From Proteobacteria bacterium UBA7420 (GTDB lineage: Bacteria > Pseudomonadota > Gammaproteobacteria > Magnimaribacterales > D2472), in the NCBI GenBank assembly GCA_002469975.1, contig DKMG01000064.1, positions 1 through 13,392 of the forward strand: a stretch of 13,392 bases of DNA. The letters are read 5' to 3'. This document shows positions 6,987-13,070 of the stretch, piece by piece. The notes below the pieces were generated by a model that was not told the origin of the DNA, made no database searches, and worked only from the letters and a program-made list of their open reading frames with translations. The position numbers and the translations under genes are program-made. Numbering within the stretch: position 1 is the first letter of the stretch; each line of letters opens with the position of its first letter.

Positions 6987-8270
6987 ATGTTCTGGTCTAA
7001 AATTTTTATCCCCACTCTGAAAGATTCTCCTCAGGACGCAGAAGTTATCAGCCATCAATTAATGCTTCGCGCAGGCATGATTAGAAAAGTGGCATCTGGA
7101 ATCTACACATGGTTGCCATTAGGATTAATGGTACTTAGAAATATTGAAAATATTGTTAGAGAAGAGATGAATGCTGCTGGCGCCCAAGAGGTTTTAATGC
7201 CAATGGTTCAGCCCAAAGAGCTCTGGGAGGAAACAAATCGCTGGGATAAAATGGGTTCAGAGCTTTTGAGAATAAAAGATAGGCATGACAGAGATTTTTG
7301 CTTAGGACCAACCCATGAAGAAGTCATCACTGATTTAATTAGGAACAATGTAAAAAGCTATAAAGAACTACCTTTAAATATCTATCAAATTCAAACAAAA
7401 TTTAGAGACGAAATTAGACCAAGGTATGGGGTAATGCGCGGCAGAGAATTTTTAATGAAAGACTCTTATAGCTTTAATTTAAATGAAGGTTCCTTGCAAG
7501 ATACTTATCTTATTATGCGTGACACCTATAAGAGAATTTTAGAGAGAATTGGTCTGGACTATAAGATTGTTAAAGCAGACTCTGGAGCAATAGGCGGCGA
7601 AGTATCTGAGGAATTTCATGTCTTGGCTGAGAATGGTGAGGATACCATTGCAATTAGTGATGCATCTGAGTTTGCTATCAATACAGAGTTATTGTTACAA
7701 GATGGGGAGGATATCAACTCCTTGGAAGGTCAAGACTCACCAGATGGTCATGGTAAAATTATTATAAAAAAAGGTATTGAAGTCGGACATATTTTTCAAC
7801 TAGGAAAGGTTTACTCAGCGGCAATGCAGGCAAATGTGCAAAGTCAAGAAGGACGAGCGGTTGATCTTTATATGGGTTGTTACGGCATTGGTGTGTCACG
7901 TCTGGTAGCGGCAGCCATTGAACAAAATAATGATGACAAAGGAATTATATGGCCTGAATCTATTGCTCCCTATGAGGTAAACATCGTCGGAATAGGATAT
8001 ACAAAAGAACAAAAAATTGCCGATGCATCCAATAAACTTTATACAAAATTAACATCTATGGGGTACAAAGTAATAGTCGATGATAGAAAAGACGGTTACG
8101 GTGTCAAAATGAAGGATGCTGAATTAATAGGTATCCCAATCAATATAATTATTGGAAATAAATTTTTGGAGAATGGTGAGGTGGAGCTAAAGCATCGCAA
8201 TGGCGATAGCTCTCTTACTCAGATTAGTGACCTGCCAACATTTTTCGATCATTTTAAAGCAAGTAGTTAA
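6987..8270 (+). CDS. proS: Prolyl-tRNA synthetase lacking the INS editing domain
   Basis: Class II synthetase that charges tRNA-Pro. Catalytic landmarks are present: PLG in TWLPLGLMVLRN (41-52), GPTHEE (107-112), motif 2 FRDEIRPRYGVMRGREFLMKDS (139-160), and motif 3 GCYGIGVSRLVAAAIEQ (297-313), followed by the anticodon-binding domain. Length is 427 aa against about 570 in E. coli. The difference lies between FAINTELLL (229-237) and KKGIEVGHIF (261-270), where about 25 residues replace the roughly 180-residue INS domain that deacylates Ala-tRNA-Pro. This is the mini-ProRS form known from Alphaproteobacteria. Reading frame and flanks are intact, so it is a real architecture and not a frameshift. 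It diverges from the aspS operon. Confidence 0.97.
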   Translation: MFWSKIFIPTLKDSPQDAEVISHQLMLRAGMIRKVASGIYTWLPLGLMVLRNIENIVREEMNAAGAQEVLMPMVQPKELWEETNRWDKMGSELLRIKDRHDRDFCLGPTHEEVITDLIRNNVKSYKELPLNIYQIQTKFRDEIRPRYGVMRGREFLMKDSYSFNLNEGSLQDTYLIMRDTYKRILERIGLDYKIVKADSGAIGGEVSEEFHVLAENGEDTIAISDASEFAINTELLLQDGEDINSLEGQDSPDGHGKIIIKKGIEVGHIFQLGKVYSAAMQANVQSQEGRAVDLYMGCYGIGVSRLVAAAIEQNNDDKGIIWPESIAPYEVNIVGIGYTKEQKIADASNKLYTKLTSMGYKVIVDDRKDGYGVKMKDAELIGIPINIIIGNKFLENGEVELKHRNGDSSLTQISDLPTFFDHFKASS

Positions 8271-9448
8271 AGCTTCTCAATAATTGTTGCATTTGCAGTG
8301 CCGCCACCTTCACATATAGCCTGTAATCCATACTTGCCACCACTTCGCTCAAGCTCATGAAGCAATGTGGTCATTAATTTAGCACCTGTTGCGCCCAAAG
8401 GATGTCCCAAAGCCATGGCCCCGCCATTAACATTTAATTTATTAATATCTGCTTTTAACTCAATAGCCCATGACAGGGGAACTGGAGCAAAAGCTTCATT
8501 AATTTCGTAAAGGTCTATATCTTGAATATTAAGTCCAGCAGCTTTTAGAGCTTTATGTGAGGCTGGGATTGGAGCACCAAGCATCATAATTGGATCATCG
8601 CCCACTACACTAATTGCAACAATTCGTGCTCTAGGGTCAGTTTTAATCTTTTTAAGACCCGCATCATTACAGACCATTACTGCGGCAGCTCCATCCGTGA
8701 TCTGGCTTGCGTTACCAGCTGTTATGACTCCACCTTCTGTGACTGTTTTAAGGCCTGCAAGCGCTTCCAAGCTTGCATCGTAGCGAATGCCTTCATCATT
8801 ATAAATAATGTCAGTCTTACCTTCTGCATTTCTAGCTTGAACAGGCAAAATTTCTCTATCAAAATATTTACCCTCAACTGCGGCAATAGCTTTCTGATGG
8901 CTGCTAAATGCAAAGTTATCCAAATCTTCTCGGGATAGATTCCATTTTTGTGCCATCATTTCTGCGCCAGTAAATTGTGAAAAGAAAACTCCTGGATACC
9001 TTGCTTTCATACCTTCTGAATCAAAAGGTAAGCCATGCCCTGCTTCATAACCATCTTTGATGCTTGCTCCGATTGGCACCATGGACATGATTTCAACGCC
9101 ACCACCGATCACAACATCTTGAGTTCCAGACATTACAGCTTGAATTGCAAAATGAATAGCTTGCTGGGAAGAGCCACACTGCCTATCAACCGAGGTTCCT
9201 GGAACAGATTCTGGTAAGGTTGATGCAAGAATTGCATTTCTGGCAACATTTCCTGATTGGGCGCCTACTTGGTCAACACAACCAAAAATTACATCATCAA
9301 CAAGAGCAGGATCAATACCGGTTTGCAAGACTAGCTCATCGAGAACTTTAGCTCCCAAATCAGCTGGATGCCACTGACTGAGGCTTCCATTTTTTTTACC
9401 ACCAGCAGTTCTGACTGCTGAAACTATATATGCATTATTGTTTGACAT
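8267..9448 (-). CDS. Acetyl-CoA C-acetyltransferase (thiolase family)
   Basis: Thiolase that condenses or cleaves acyl-CoA, for fatty-acid beta-oxidation or acetoacetyl-CoA metabolism. The 393 aa contain all catalytic parts: nucleophile Cys91 in SVDRQCGSSQQA, NEAFA, His349 in GGAMALGHPLGATGA, and Cys379 in CEGGGTANATI. The N-terminus YIVSAVRTAGGKKNG-LSQWHPADLGAKVLDELV resembles the FadA5-like acetyl-CoA acetyltransferases of steroid- and lipid-degrading bacteria. Exact substrate chain length cannot be read from sequence. No fadB-like partner gene lies beside it. The start is the ATG at 9448 with AGGGGA as ribosome binding site. Its stop overlaps that of convergent proS. Confidence 0.95.
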   Translation of the reverse strand: MSNNNAYIVSAVRTAGGKKNGSLSQWHPADLGAKVLDELVLQTGIDPALVDDVIFGCVDQVGAQSGNVARNAILASTLPESVPGTSVDRQCGSSQQAIHFAIQAVMSGTQDVVIGGGVEIMSMVPIGASIKDGYEAGHGLPFDSEGMKARYPGVFFSQFTGAEMMAQKWNLSREDLDNFAFSSHQKAIAAVEGKYFDREILPVQARNAEGKTDIIYNDEGIRYDASLEALAGLKTVTEGGVITAGNASQITDGAAAVMVCNDAGLKKIKTDPRARIVAISVVGDDPIMMLGAPIPASHKALKAAGLNIQDIDLYEINEAFAPVPLSWAIELKADINKLNVNGGAMALGHPLGATGAKLMTTLLHELERSGGKYGLQAICEGGGTANATIIEKL

Positions 9449-9451
9449 GAT

Positions 9452-9476
9452 TCCCCTAGTTAAATTTACCAGGGGA
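9452..9476 (-). promoter_or_regulatory. Hairpin sequestering the thiolase ribosome binding site
   Basis: On the transcript, TCCCCT (9476 to 9471) can pair with AGGGGA (9457 to 9452) across a 13-nt loop. Further G-U, G-C and U-A pairs are possible inside the loop. AGGGGA ends 3 nt before the ATG (AGGGGAATC-ATG) and is the only credible Shine-Dalgarno. The fold would therefore hide it. There is no T-run, so it is not an intrinsic terminator. The pairing is read directly; a regulatory effect is inference. Confidence 0.45.
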
Positions 9477-9485
9477 TATCTTAAT

Positions 9486-9514
9486 CAATTTAAATGCAAG
9501 AGCATAGTAGTCAA
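9486..9514 (-). promoter_or_regulatory. Candidate sigma-70 promoter for the thiolase gene
   Basis: Just after the recA stop, the minus strand reads TTGACT (9514 to 9509; 5 of 6 matches to the -35 consensus), a 16-bp spacer, then TAAATT (9492 to 9487; 4 of 6 to the -10 consensus). Transcription would start near 9480, giving a leader of about 30 nt that is mostly the ribosome-site hairpin. Confidence 0.5.
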
Positions 9515-9520
9515 AAAAAC

Positions 9521-10564
9521 TTATTTCTTAGATTCTTTCTCTTTCTTAGACTCTTTATCGCTCTTAGCATCTTTTTCCATTCTGGGTATGTAAGCCTTTC
9601 TAATCTCACTCACCAAGCTATCTCTGATCTCAGTATTTTCTTTTAAATACTTACTTGCGTTGACTTTACCCTGACCTATTTTCTCACCATTATGGCTATA
9701 CCATGAACCTGATTTCTCGATCAACTCAAGTTTTTGACCTAATTCAAGAATTTCACCTTCCATATTAATACCTTGCCCATACATAATTTGAAATTCTGCC
9801 TGCTTAAAAGGTGGGGAAACTTTATTCTTGACCACCTTAACTCGGGTTTCATTACCAACTACCTCTTCCCCTTCTTTAACTGCACCGATTCTTCTGATAT
9901 CTAGTCGGACTGATGAGTAAAATTTCAGAGCATTACCTCCAGTTGTAGTTTCTGGATTACCAAACATTACACCGATTTTCATCCTAATTTGATTAATAAA
10001 AATTACCGTTGCGTTTGAGCGCTGAATGTTTCCAGTGATCTTTCTTAGAGCCTGAGACATCAATCTTGCTTGCAGACCCATGTGATGGTCTCCCATGTCT
10101 CCTTCAATTTCAGCTCTTGGTGTAAGGGCGGCGACTGAATCAATAACAATAAGGTCAACACTGCCAGATTTTACAAGCATGTCTGTAACCTCAAGAGCCT
10201 GCTCTCCTGTATCTGGCTGAGAGAGGAGTAGCTCATCAACGTTAACTCCAAGTTTCCCAGCATAGTTCGGATCTAATGCGTGTTCAGCATCTATAAAAGC
10301 AGCAGTACCTCCAGCTTTTTGGCACTCTGCTATTACCTGAAGTGTTAGAGTTGTTTTACCAGATGACTCTGGTCCGAAAATCTCAATGACCCTGCCTTTA
10401 GGCAAGCCGCCTATTCCGAGAGCTATATCAATTCCAAGGGATCCGGTGGAAATAGTGGGCATATCAACAATTTCTCTGTCCCCCATTTTCATCACAGTGC
10501 CCTTACCGAACTGTTTTTCTATCTGCGATAGAGTCTCGCTTAAGTTTTTTTCTTTATCTGACAT
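9521..10564 (-). CDS. recA: RecA recombinase
   Basis: ATP-dependent strand-exchange protein, the SOS co-protease that triggers LexA self-cleavage. The 347 aa include the Walker A motif GPESSGKT (64-71), Walker B DLIVID (137-142), and the DNA-binding loop L2 region NQIRMKIGVMFGNPETTTGG (191-210). KVVKNKVSPPFKQAEF in the core is also conserved. The start is the ATG at 10564, supported by AAGGAG upstream. The last 18 residues (EKDAKSDKESKKEKESKK) are Lys-rich, with 8 Lys against 6 acidic residues. They replace the strongly acidic tail of E. coli RecA. No recX follows; the next gene is the thiolase. Confidence 0.99.
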   Translation of the reverse strand: MSDKEKNLSETLSQIEKQFGKGTVMKMGDREIVDMPTISTGSLGIDIALGIGGLPKGRVIEIFGPESSGKTTLTLQVIAECQKAGGTAAFIDAEHALDPNYAGKLGVNVDELLLSQPDTGEQALEVTDMLVKSGSVDLIVIDSVAALTPRAEIEGDMGDHHMGLQARLMSQALRKITGNIQRSNATVIFINQIRMKIGVMFGNPETTTGGNALKFYSSVRLDIRRIGAVKEGEEVVGNETRVKVVKNKVSPPFKQAEFQIMYGQGINMEGEILELGQKLELIEKSGSWYSHNGEKIGQGKVNASKYLKENTEIRDSLVSEIRKAYIPRMEKDAKSDKESKKEKESKK

Positions 10565-10575
10565 GTTTTACTCCT

Positions 10576-10602
10576 TACTGTATGTTTGTACAGTATATTA
10601 TA
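10576..10602 (-). promoter_or_regulatory. recA promoter -10 and LexA (SOS) box
   Basis: The minus strand reads TATAAT (10602 to 10597), a perfect -10 hexamer. It is followed by TACTGTACAAACATACAGTA (10595 to 10576), which contains CTGT-N8-ACAG with the flanking TA/TA of the gammaproteobacterial LexA consensus. The box covers the predicted transcription start and abuts the AGGAG ribosome binding site, so LexA bound here would block recA transcription. No good -35 is visible. Confidence 0.9.
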
Positions 10603-10635
10603 AAAAGCTTAAAAGTAAAATAATTATTATCAATT

Positions 10636-10655
10636 TCATGCTGACTTGTGCATGA
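10636..10655. promoter_or_regulatory. Dyad over the fdxA -35, possible operator
   Basis: The perfect 6-bp arms TCATGC (10636-10641) and GCATGA (10650-10655) are separated by 8 bp and overlap the candidate fdxA -35. A second small palindrome, ATGAGTCAT, lies at 10652-10660 within the promoter spacer. The 20-bp geometry would suit a dimeric repressor. Arms this short arise by chance fairly often in 135 bp, and I recognise no known regulator's site. Confidence 0.25.
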
Positions 10656-10669
10656 GTCATTGCTAAAAT
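10641..10669 (+). promoter_or_regulatory. Candidate fdxA promoter with extended -10
   Basis: CTGACT (10641-10646, 4 of 6 to the -35 consensus) lies 17 bp before TAAAAT (10664-10669, 5 of 6 to the -10 consensus). TGC directly upstream of TAAAAT forms the extended -10 element (TGN). The predicted start lies near 10676, leaving a leader of about 24 nt before the fdxA ATG. It lies in the 135-bp recA-fdxA gap, which also holds the recA control region. Confidence 0.55.
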
Positions 10670-10699
10670 CTCTACTTACTTATTTTACAAGTTATTATC

Positions 10700-11023
10700 A
10701 TGGCATTTATAGTTACAGAATCATGCATTAAATGTAAGCATACGGACTGTGTGGAAGTTTGTCCTGTAGATTGTTTTTATGAAGGTCCTAACTTCTTAGT
10801 GATCCATCCCGAAGAATGTATTGATTGCGCCTTGTGCGAGCCAGAATGCCCCGTGGATGCAATTTTTTCTGAAGATGAGCTTCCTGCAGACCAAATACCA
10901 TTTATTGAAATAAATGCTGAGCTAAGTGAAATTTGGCCAAATATTACTGAAGAAAAAGATGAGCTCCCAGAGGCTCAGGAATACAAAGAGGTTAAAGAGA
11001 AAATTCACTTGCTAGAAAGATAA
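10700..11023 (+). CDS. fdxA: FdxA, seven-iron ferredoxin ([3Fe-4S][4Fe-4S])
   Basis: Small electron carrier almost collinear with Azotobacter ferredoxin I (107 aa here). Cys9, Cys17 and Cys50 align with the [3Fe-4S] ligands, and Cys21, Cys40, Cys43 and Cys46 with the [4Fe-4S] ligands. Cys12 and Cys25 match the extra cysteines in that protein. The segment DCVEVCPVDCFYEGPNFLVI and the C-terminal LNAEL-like/WPNITE region are strongly conserved. Its physiological partner is unknown from context. It stands alone on the plus strand between divergent recA and convergent nlpD, ending 3 bp from the nlpD stop. A related neighbourhood in Pseudomonas has fdxA next to rpoS-nlpD. The ribosome binding site is weak. 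Confidence 0.98.
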   Translation: MAFIVTESCIKCKHTDCVEVCPVDCFYEGPNFLVIHPEECIDCALCEPECPVDAIFSEDELPADQIPFIEINAELSEIWPNITEEKDELPEAQEYKEVKEKIHLLER

Positions 11024-11032
11024 AGCTTATCT
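11018..11032. other. Short AT-rich dyad at the fdxA/nlpD convergent stops
   Basis: AGATAA-AGC-TTATCT spans both stop codons and could form a 6-bp stem on either transcript. The stem is AT-rich and no T-run follows on either strand, so I do not call it a terminator. It is the only secondary structure at this junction. Confidence 0.3.
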
Positions 11033-11668
11033 AAATCTCAACGTTGAAGTGTTAACTGGGGCGCCATTTTTTCTTAATTGAAACTTTAGCATTGAAAATG
11101 AAGCCTCTGAGCTACCAACTTCGGCAATCTCCATTCCAGCTTCAACAAAATCTCCAACCTCTACATTTATTTTTTTGCAGTGCGCATAAAGGCTAATAAA
11201 ACCATTGGGATGCGAAATCATGATCAAGTTGCCATATCCAGGTATGTCTGGTCCTGAGATCACAACCCTTCCCGCCCCAACCGCATAAATCTTCCGCCCT
11301 ATATCTTCTTTATAAATGAGCCAATATTTGCCTTCCTTGCTTGGTTTCTTAGATGCTTTTAGTGGTGATTGCCAAGTTATTTTTTTTTGAGGGGTAGGCA
11401 ATACATCATTTTGAGAAGCATATAACAAGGATAATTTTTGATTCGGAATAATAATATATGGCTTGGTTAGATTGTTGTTTAAAATAATCTGCTGGGGATC
11501 CAAGTTATTTTGTAAAGCAATGGACCATATTGAGTCTCCAGATTTAACAATGTATATCCCTTTAGAGTCCTGAAAAATACGAGCCTCAACAGTTGATTTA
11601 AAATTTTCCAAGGAGCTGCAACCAGATATGAAAATTGCTGCTAACGCATAACAGATTAGCGGTTTCAT
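11027..11668 (-). CDS. nlpD: NlpD-like lipoprotein: LysM plus degenerate LytM/M23 domain
   Basis: Envelope lipoprotein of the NlpD type; E. coli NlpD activates the cell-wall amidase AmiC at division. The ATG at 11668 (213 aa) forms an ATGA overlap with the upstream DUF368 gene and places a lipoprotein signal with ISGC at the right spot (Cys17). An in-frame TTG at 11692 is less likely. A LysM peptidoglycan-binding domain spans about 38-82 (YIVKSGDSIWSIALQNNLD). The LytM fold spans about 126-205 (GRVVISG, GYGNLIMISH, SLYAH). The first zinc motif is missing, and the final HxH position reads KFQ instead of HFE-like. It is therefore probably an inactive activator rather than a hydrolase. It is shorter than E. 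coli NlpD (379 aa). rpoS, normally downstream, is absent. Confidence 0.92.
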   Translation of the reverse strand: MKPLICYALAAIFISGCSSLENFKSTVEARIFQDSKGIYIVKSGDSIWSIALQNNLDPQQIILNNNLTKPYIIIPNQKLSLLYASQNDVLPTPQKKITWQSPLKASKKPSKEGKYWLIYKEDIGRKIYAVGAGRVVISGPDIPGYGNLIMISHPNGFISLYAHCKKINVEVGDFVEAGMEIAEVGSSEASFSMLKFQLRKNGAPVNTSTLRFR

Positions 11669-12390
11669 TGAATTAGGAAATATCCAGAGCAAAAGATCAG
11701 GCCTGAAAAAATTAGCAATAACTGATCTTCATAGGCCTGATAGATCACTAAAATTATCCTAGGAAGCAAGGCGAGAGATGTGAAACACCCTGCTCCAAAT
11801 GGAACCAGGATTTCAAGATCAACATTAGAGATACCTTGGATAACTATTCCATAAACACCAAGCACAATTAGCATAGCGCTCCCAGAGATTCCTGGAATTA
11901 AAAAAAAGGCAAAAGCTAAAATGCCAGAAAAAAATAAATACAAAGGGTTAAGGTTCGCTGAACCAACTCCTAGATTGCCTAGCAAGAAACCTATCGCTCC
12001 CCCACCTATAAGAAAAACGACTAAGGCCGGCTTGCTGACAATAGCTTTAAAAAAATTTGCAACCTGAATGGATAACAGCATCATTAGCCATCCAAGCAAT
12101 AGAAAAAATGATTGCTCATAGTTAACCAGCAAATAATCTATCCCTTGTGAAAATAAGATTATTGAGAGGAGCATGGAACATACTAATGGGATAAATAATC
12201 TTAGCTGGAATGCTATGTTTAATTCTCGGAGATTGAATGATGCATTGCTCCATTTAAGCTCAGTCAAAATATTCATTAAATTCTTATAGATACTGAACAT
12301 CACAGCAATGGTTGAGCCAGATATTCCTGGGATAAGCTCAGCAATCCCCATTAAAAATCCAGCGCAAGCATATTTAAATTGCAGCATCAT
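11665..12390 (-). CDS. DUF368 membrane protein, undecaprenyl-phosphate translocase family (PopT-like)
   Basis: Polytopic inner-membrane protein (241 aa) with the two diagnostic DUF368 motifs, PGISGST at 21-27 and PGISGS at 166-171. They form inverted-repeat halves, each followed by a hydrophobic stretch. Several further membrane segments lie at about 63-82, 94-115, 121-141 and 192-215. DUF368 proteins (PopT) have recently been reported to return undecaprenyl phosphate across the membrane for reuse in peptidoglycan and other envelope synthesis. It is somewhat shorter than many members. It begins 2 bp after pcm and overlaps nlpD by 4 bp, so it is cotranscribed with an envelope-division gene. 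Family assignment is firm; transport activity is inferred from the family. Confidence 0.9.
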   Translation of the reverse strand: MMLQFKYACAGFLMGIAELIPGISGSTIAVMFSIYKNLMNILTELKWSNASFNLRELNIAFQLRLFIPLVCSMLLSIILFSQGIDYLLVNYEQSFFLLLGWLMMLLSIQVANFFKAIVSKPALVVFLIGGGAIGFLLGNLGVGSANLNPLYLFFSGILAFAFFLIPGISGSAMLIVLGVYGIVIQGISNVDLEILVPFGAGCFTSLALLPRIILVIYQAYEDQLLLIFSGLIFCSGYFLIQ

Positions 12391-12392
12391 CT

Positions 12393-13070
12393 TTAAATGC
12401 TTCCACCCGATGTTCCAGGAAGCATGGGAACAAATGCAACATCTTCATATATTGCCTCTTCATGCTCTGTTTCACTTTTCTTGGTCACAACATACAGTTT
12501 TTGCTTACCCTCTAAGCCAACAGGGATAACTAGTTTGCCATCAACCTCAAGTAACTCCATGAGTTCTTCAGGATATTGACGTGGAGCTGCTGCACAAATT
12601 ATTCCATCAAATTTCATGCTTTCACCCCAGCCCTCAAACCCATCTGCATGCTTAACCATTACATTTCTAATTTTTAACTCTCTTAGGTTTTCTCTAGATT
12701 TGATAGTCAGTGGCTTGATCCTCTCGACTGCAAAAATCTCATTCGAAAAATAAGATAGAACTGCTGATTGGTATCCGCAACCTGAGCCAATCTCAAGAAC
12801 ATTGTTTAATACCTTGCCTCGTTTTGATGTGTGGCTTATTAAGTGCTCTGTCATCTTTGCAACAATATAAGGCTGAGAAATTGTTTGCTTATATCCAATA
12901 GTTAAAGCTCTATTTTCATAAGCTCTACTCCACAGAGCCTCATCTAAGAAAATATGCCTGGGCACCTGGCTCATTGCATCTAACACGCGAAAATCTTTAA
13001 TGCCCATTTCAAGCAACAATTGGATCATTTGCTCTTTTGCTCTAGCTGATGTGAACCCAGAATTATGCAT
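12393..13070 (-). CDS. pcm: Protein-L-isoaspartate O-methyltransferase
   Basis: Cytoplasmic repair enzyme that methylates L-isoaspartyl residues in aged proteins using S-adenosylmethionine. The 225 aa show the PIMT signature GYKQTISQPYIVAKM (59-73) and the SAM-binding motif I VLEIGSGCGYQSAVLS (91-106). MSQVPRHIFL (33-42) and FDGIICAAAP are also typical. The length is slightly above that of E. coli (208 aa). The start is the ATG at 13070, which overlaps surE by 8 bp. The surE-pcm-nlpD order is classic in Gammaproteobacteria; here a DUF368 gene intervenes before nlpD. Confidence 0.97.
   Translation of the reverse strand: MHNSGFTSARAKEQMIQLLLEMGIKDFRVLDAMSQVPRHIFLDEALWSRAYENRALTIGYKQTISQPYIVAKMTEHLISHTSKRGKVLNNVLEIGSGCGYQSAVLSYFSNEIFAVERIKPLTIKSRENLRELKIRNVMVKHADGFEGWGESMKFDGIICAAAPRQYPEELMELLEVDGKLVIPVGLEGKQKLYVVTKKSETEHEEAIYEDVAFVPMLPGTSGGSI

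Noticed and set aside
8722..8913. 63-residue open frame on the minus strand
   Set aside because: It lies wholly inside the thiolase gene in another frame and shows no recognisable domain; the thiolase frame is unambiguous.
9505..9521. T-run just after the recA stop as an intrinsic terminator
   Set aside because: No GC-rich stem precedes the TTTTTTT; the preceding sequence is the Lys-rich recA tail. It fits better as part of the thiolase promoter region.
10386..10655. 89-residue plus-strand open frame over the recA start and promoter
   Set aside because: It is antisense to conserved recA coding sequence and runs through the LexA box; no family resemblance or ribosome site.
11018..11032. AGATAA-AGC-TTATCT as a bidirectional terminator
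   Set aside because: The stem is only 6 bp and AT-rich, with no U-tract on either side.
11669..11692. Upstream TTG start for nlpD
   Set aside because: It would put eight residues before the lipoprotein signal; the ATG at 11668 forms an ATGA overlap and a normal signal peptide.
12308..12529. 73-residue plus-strand open frame over the pcm/DUF368 junction
   Set aside because: It is antisense to two conserved genes and its sequence looks like a reverse-complement shadow.
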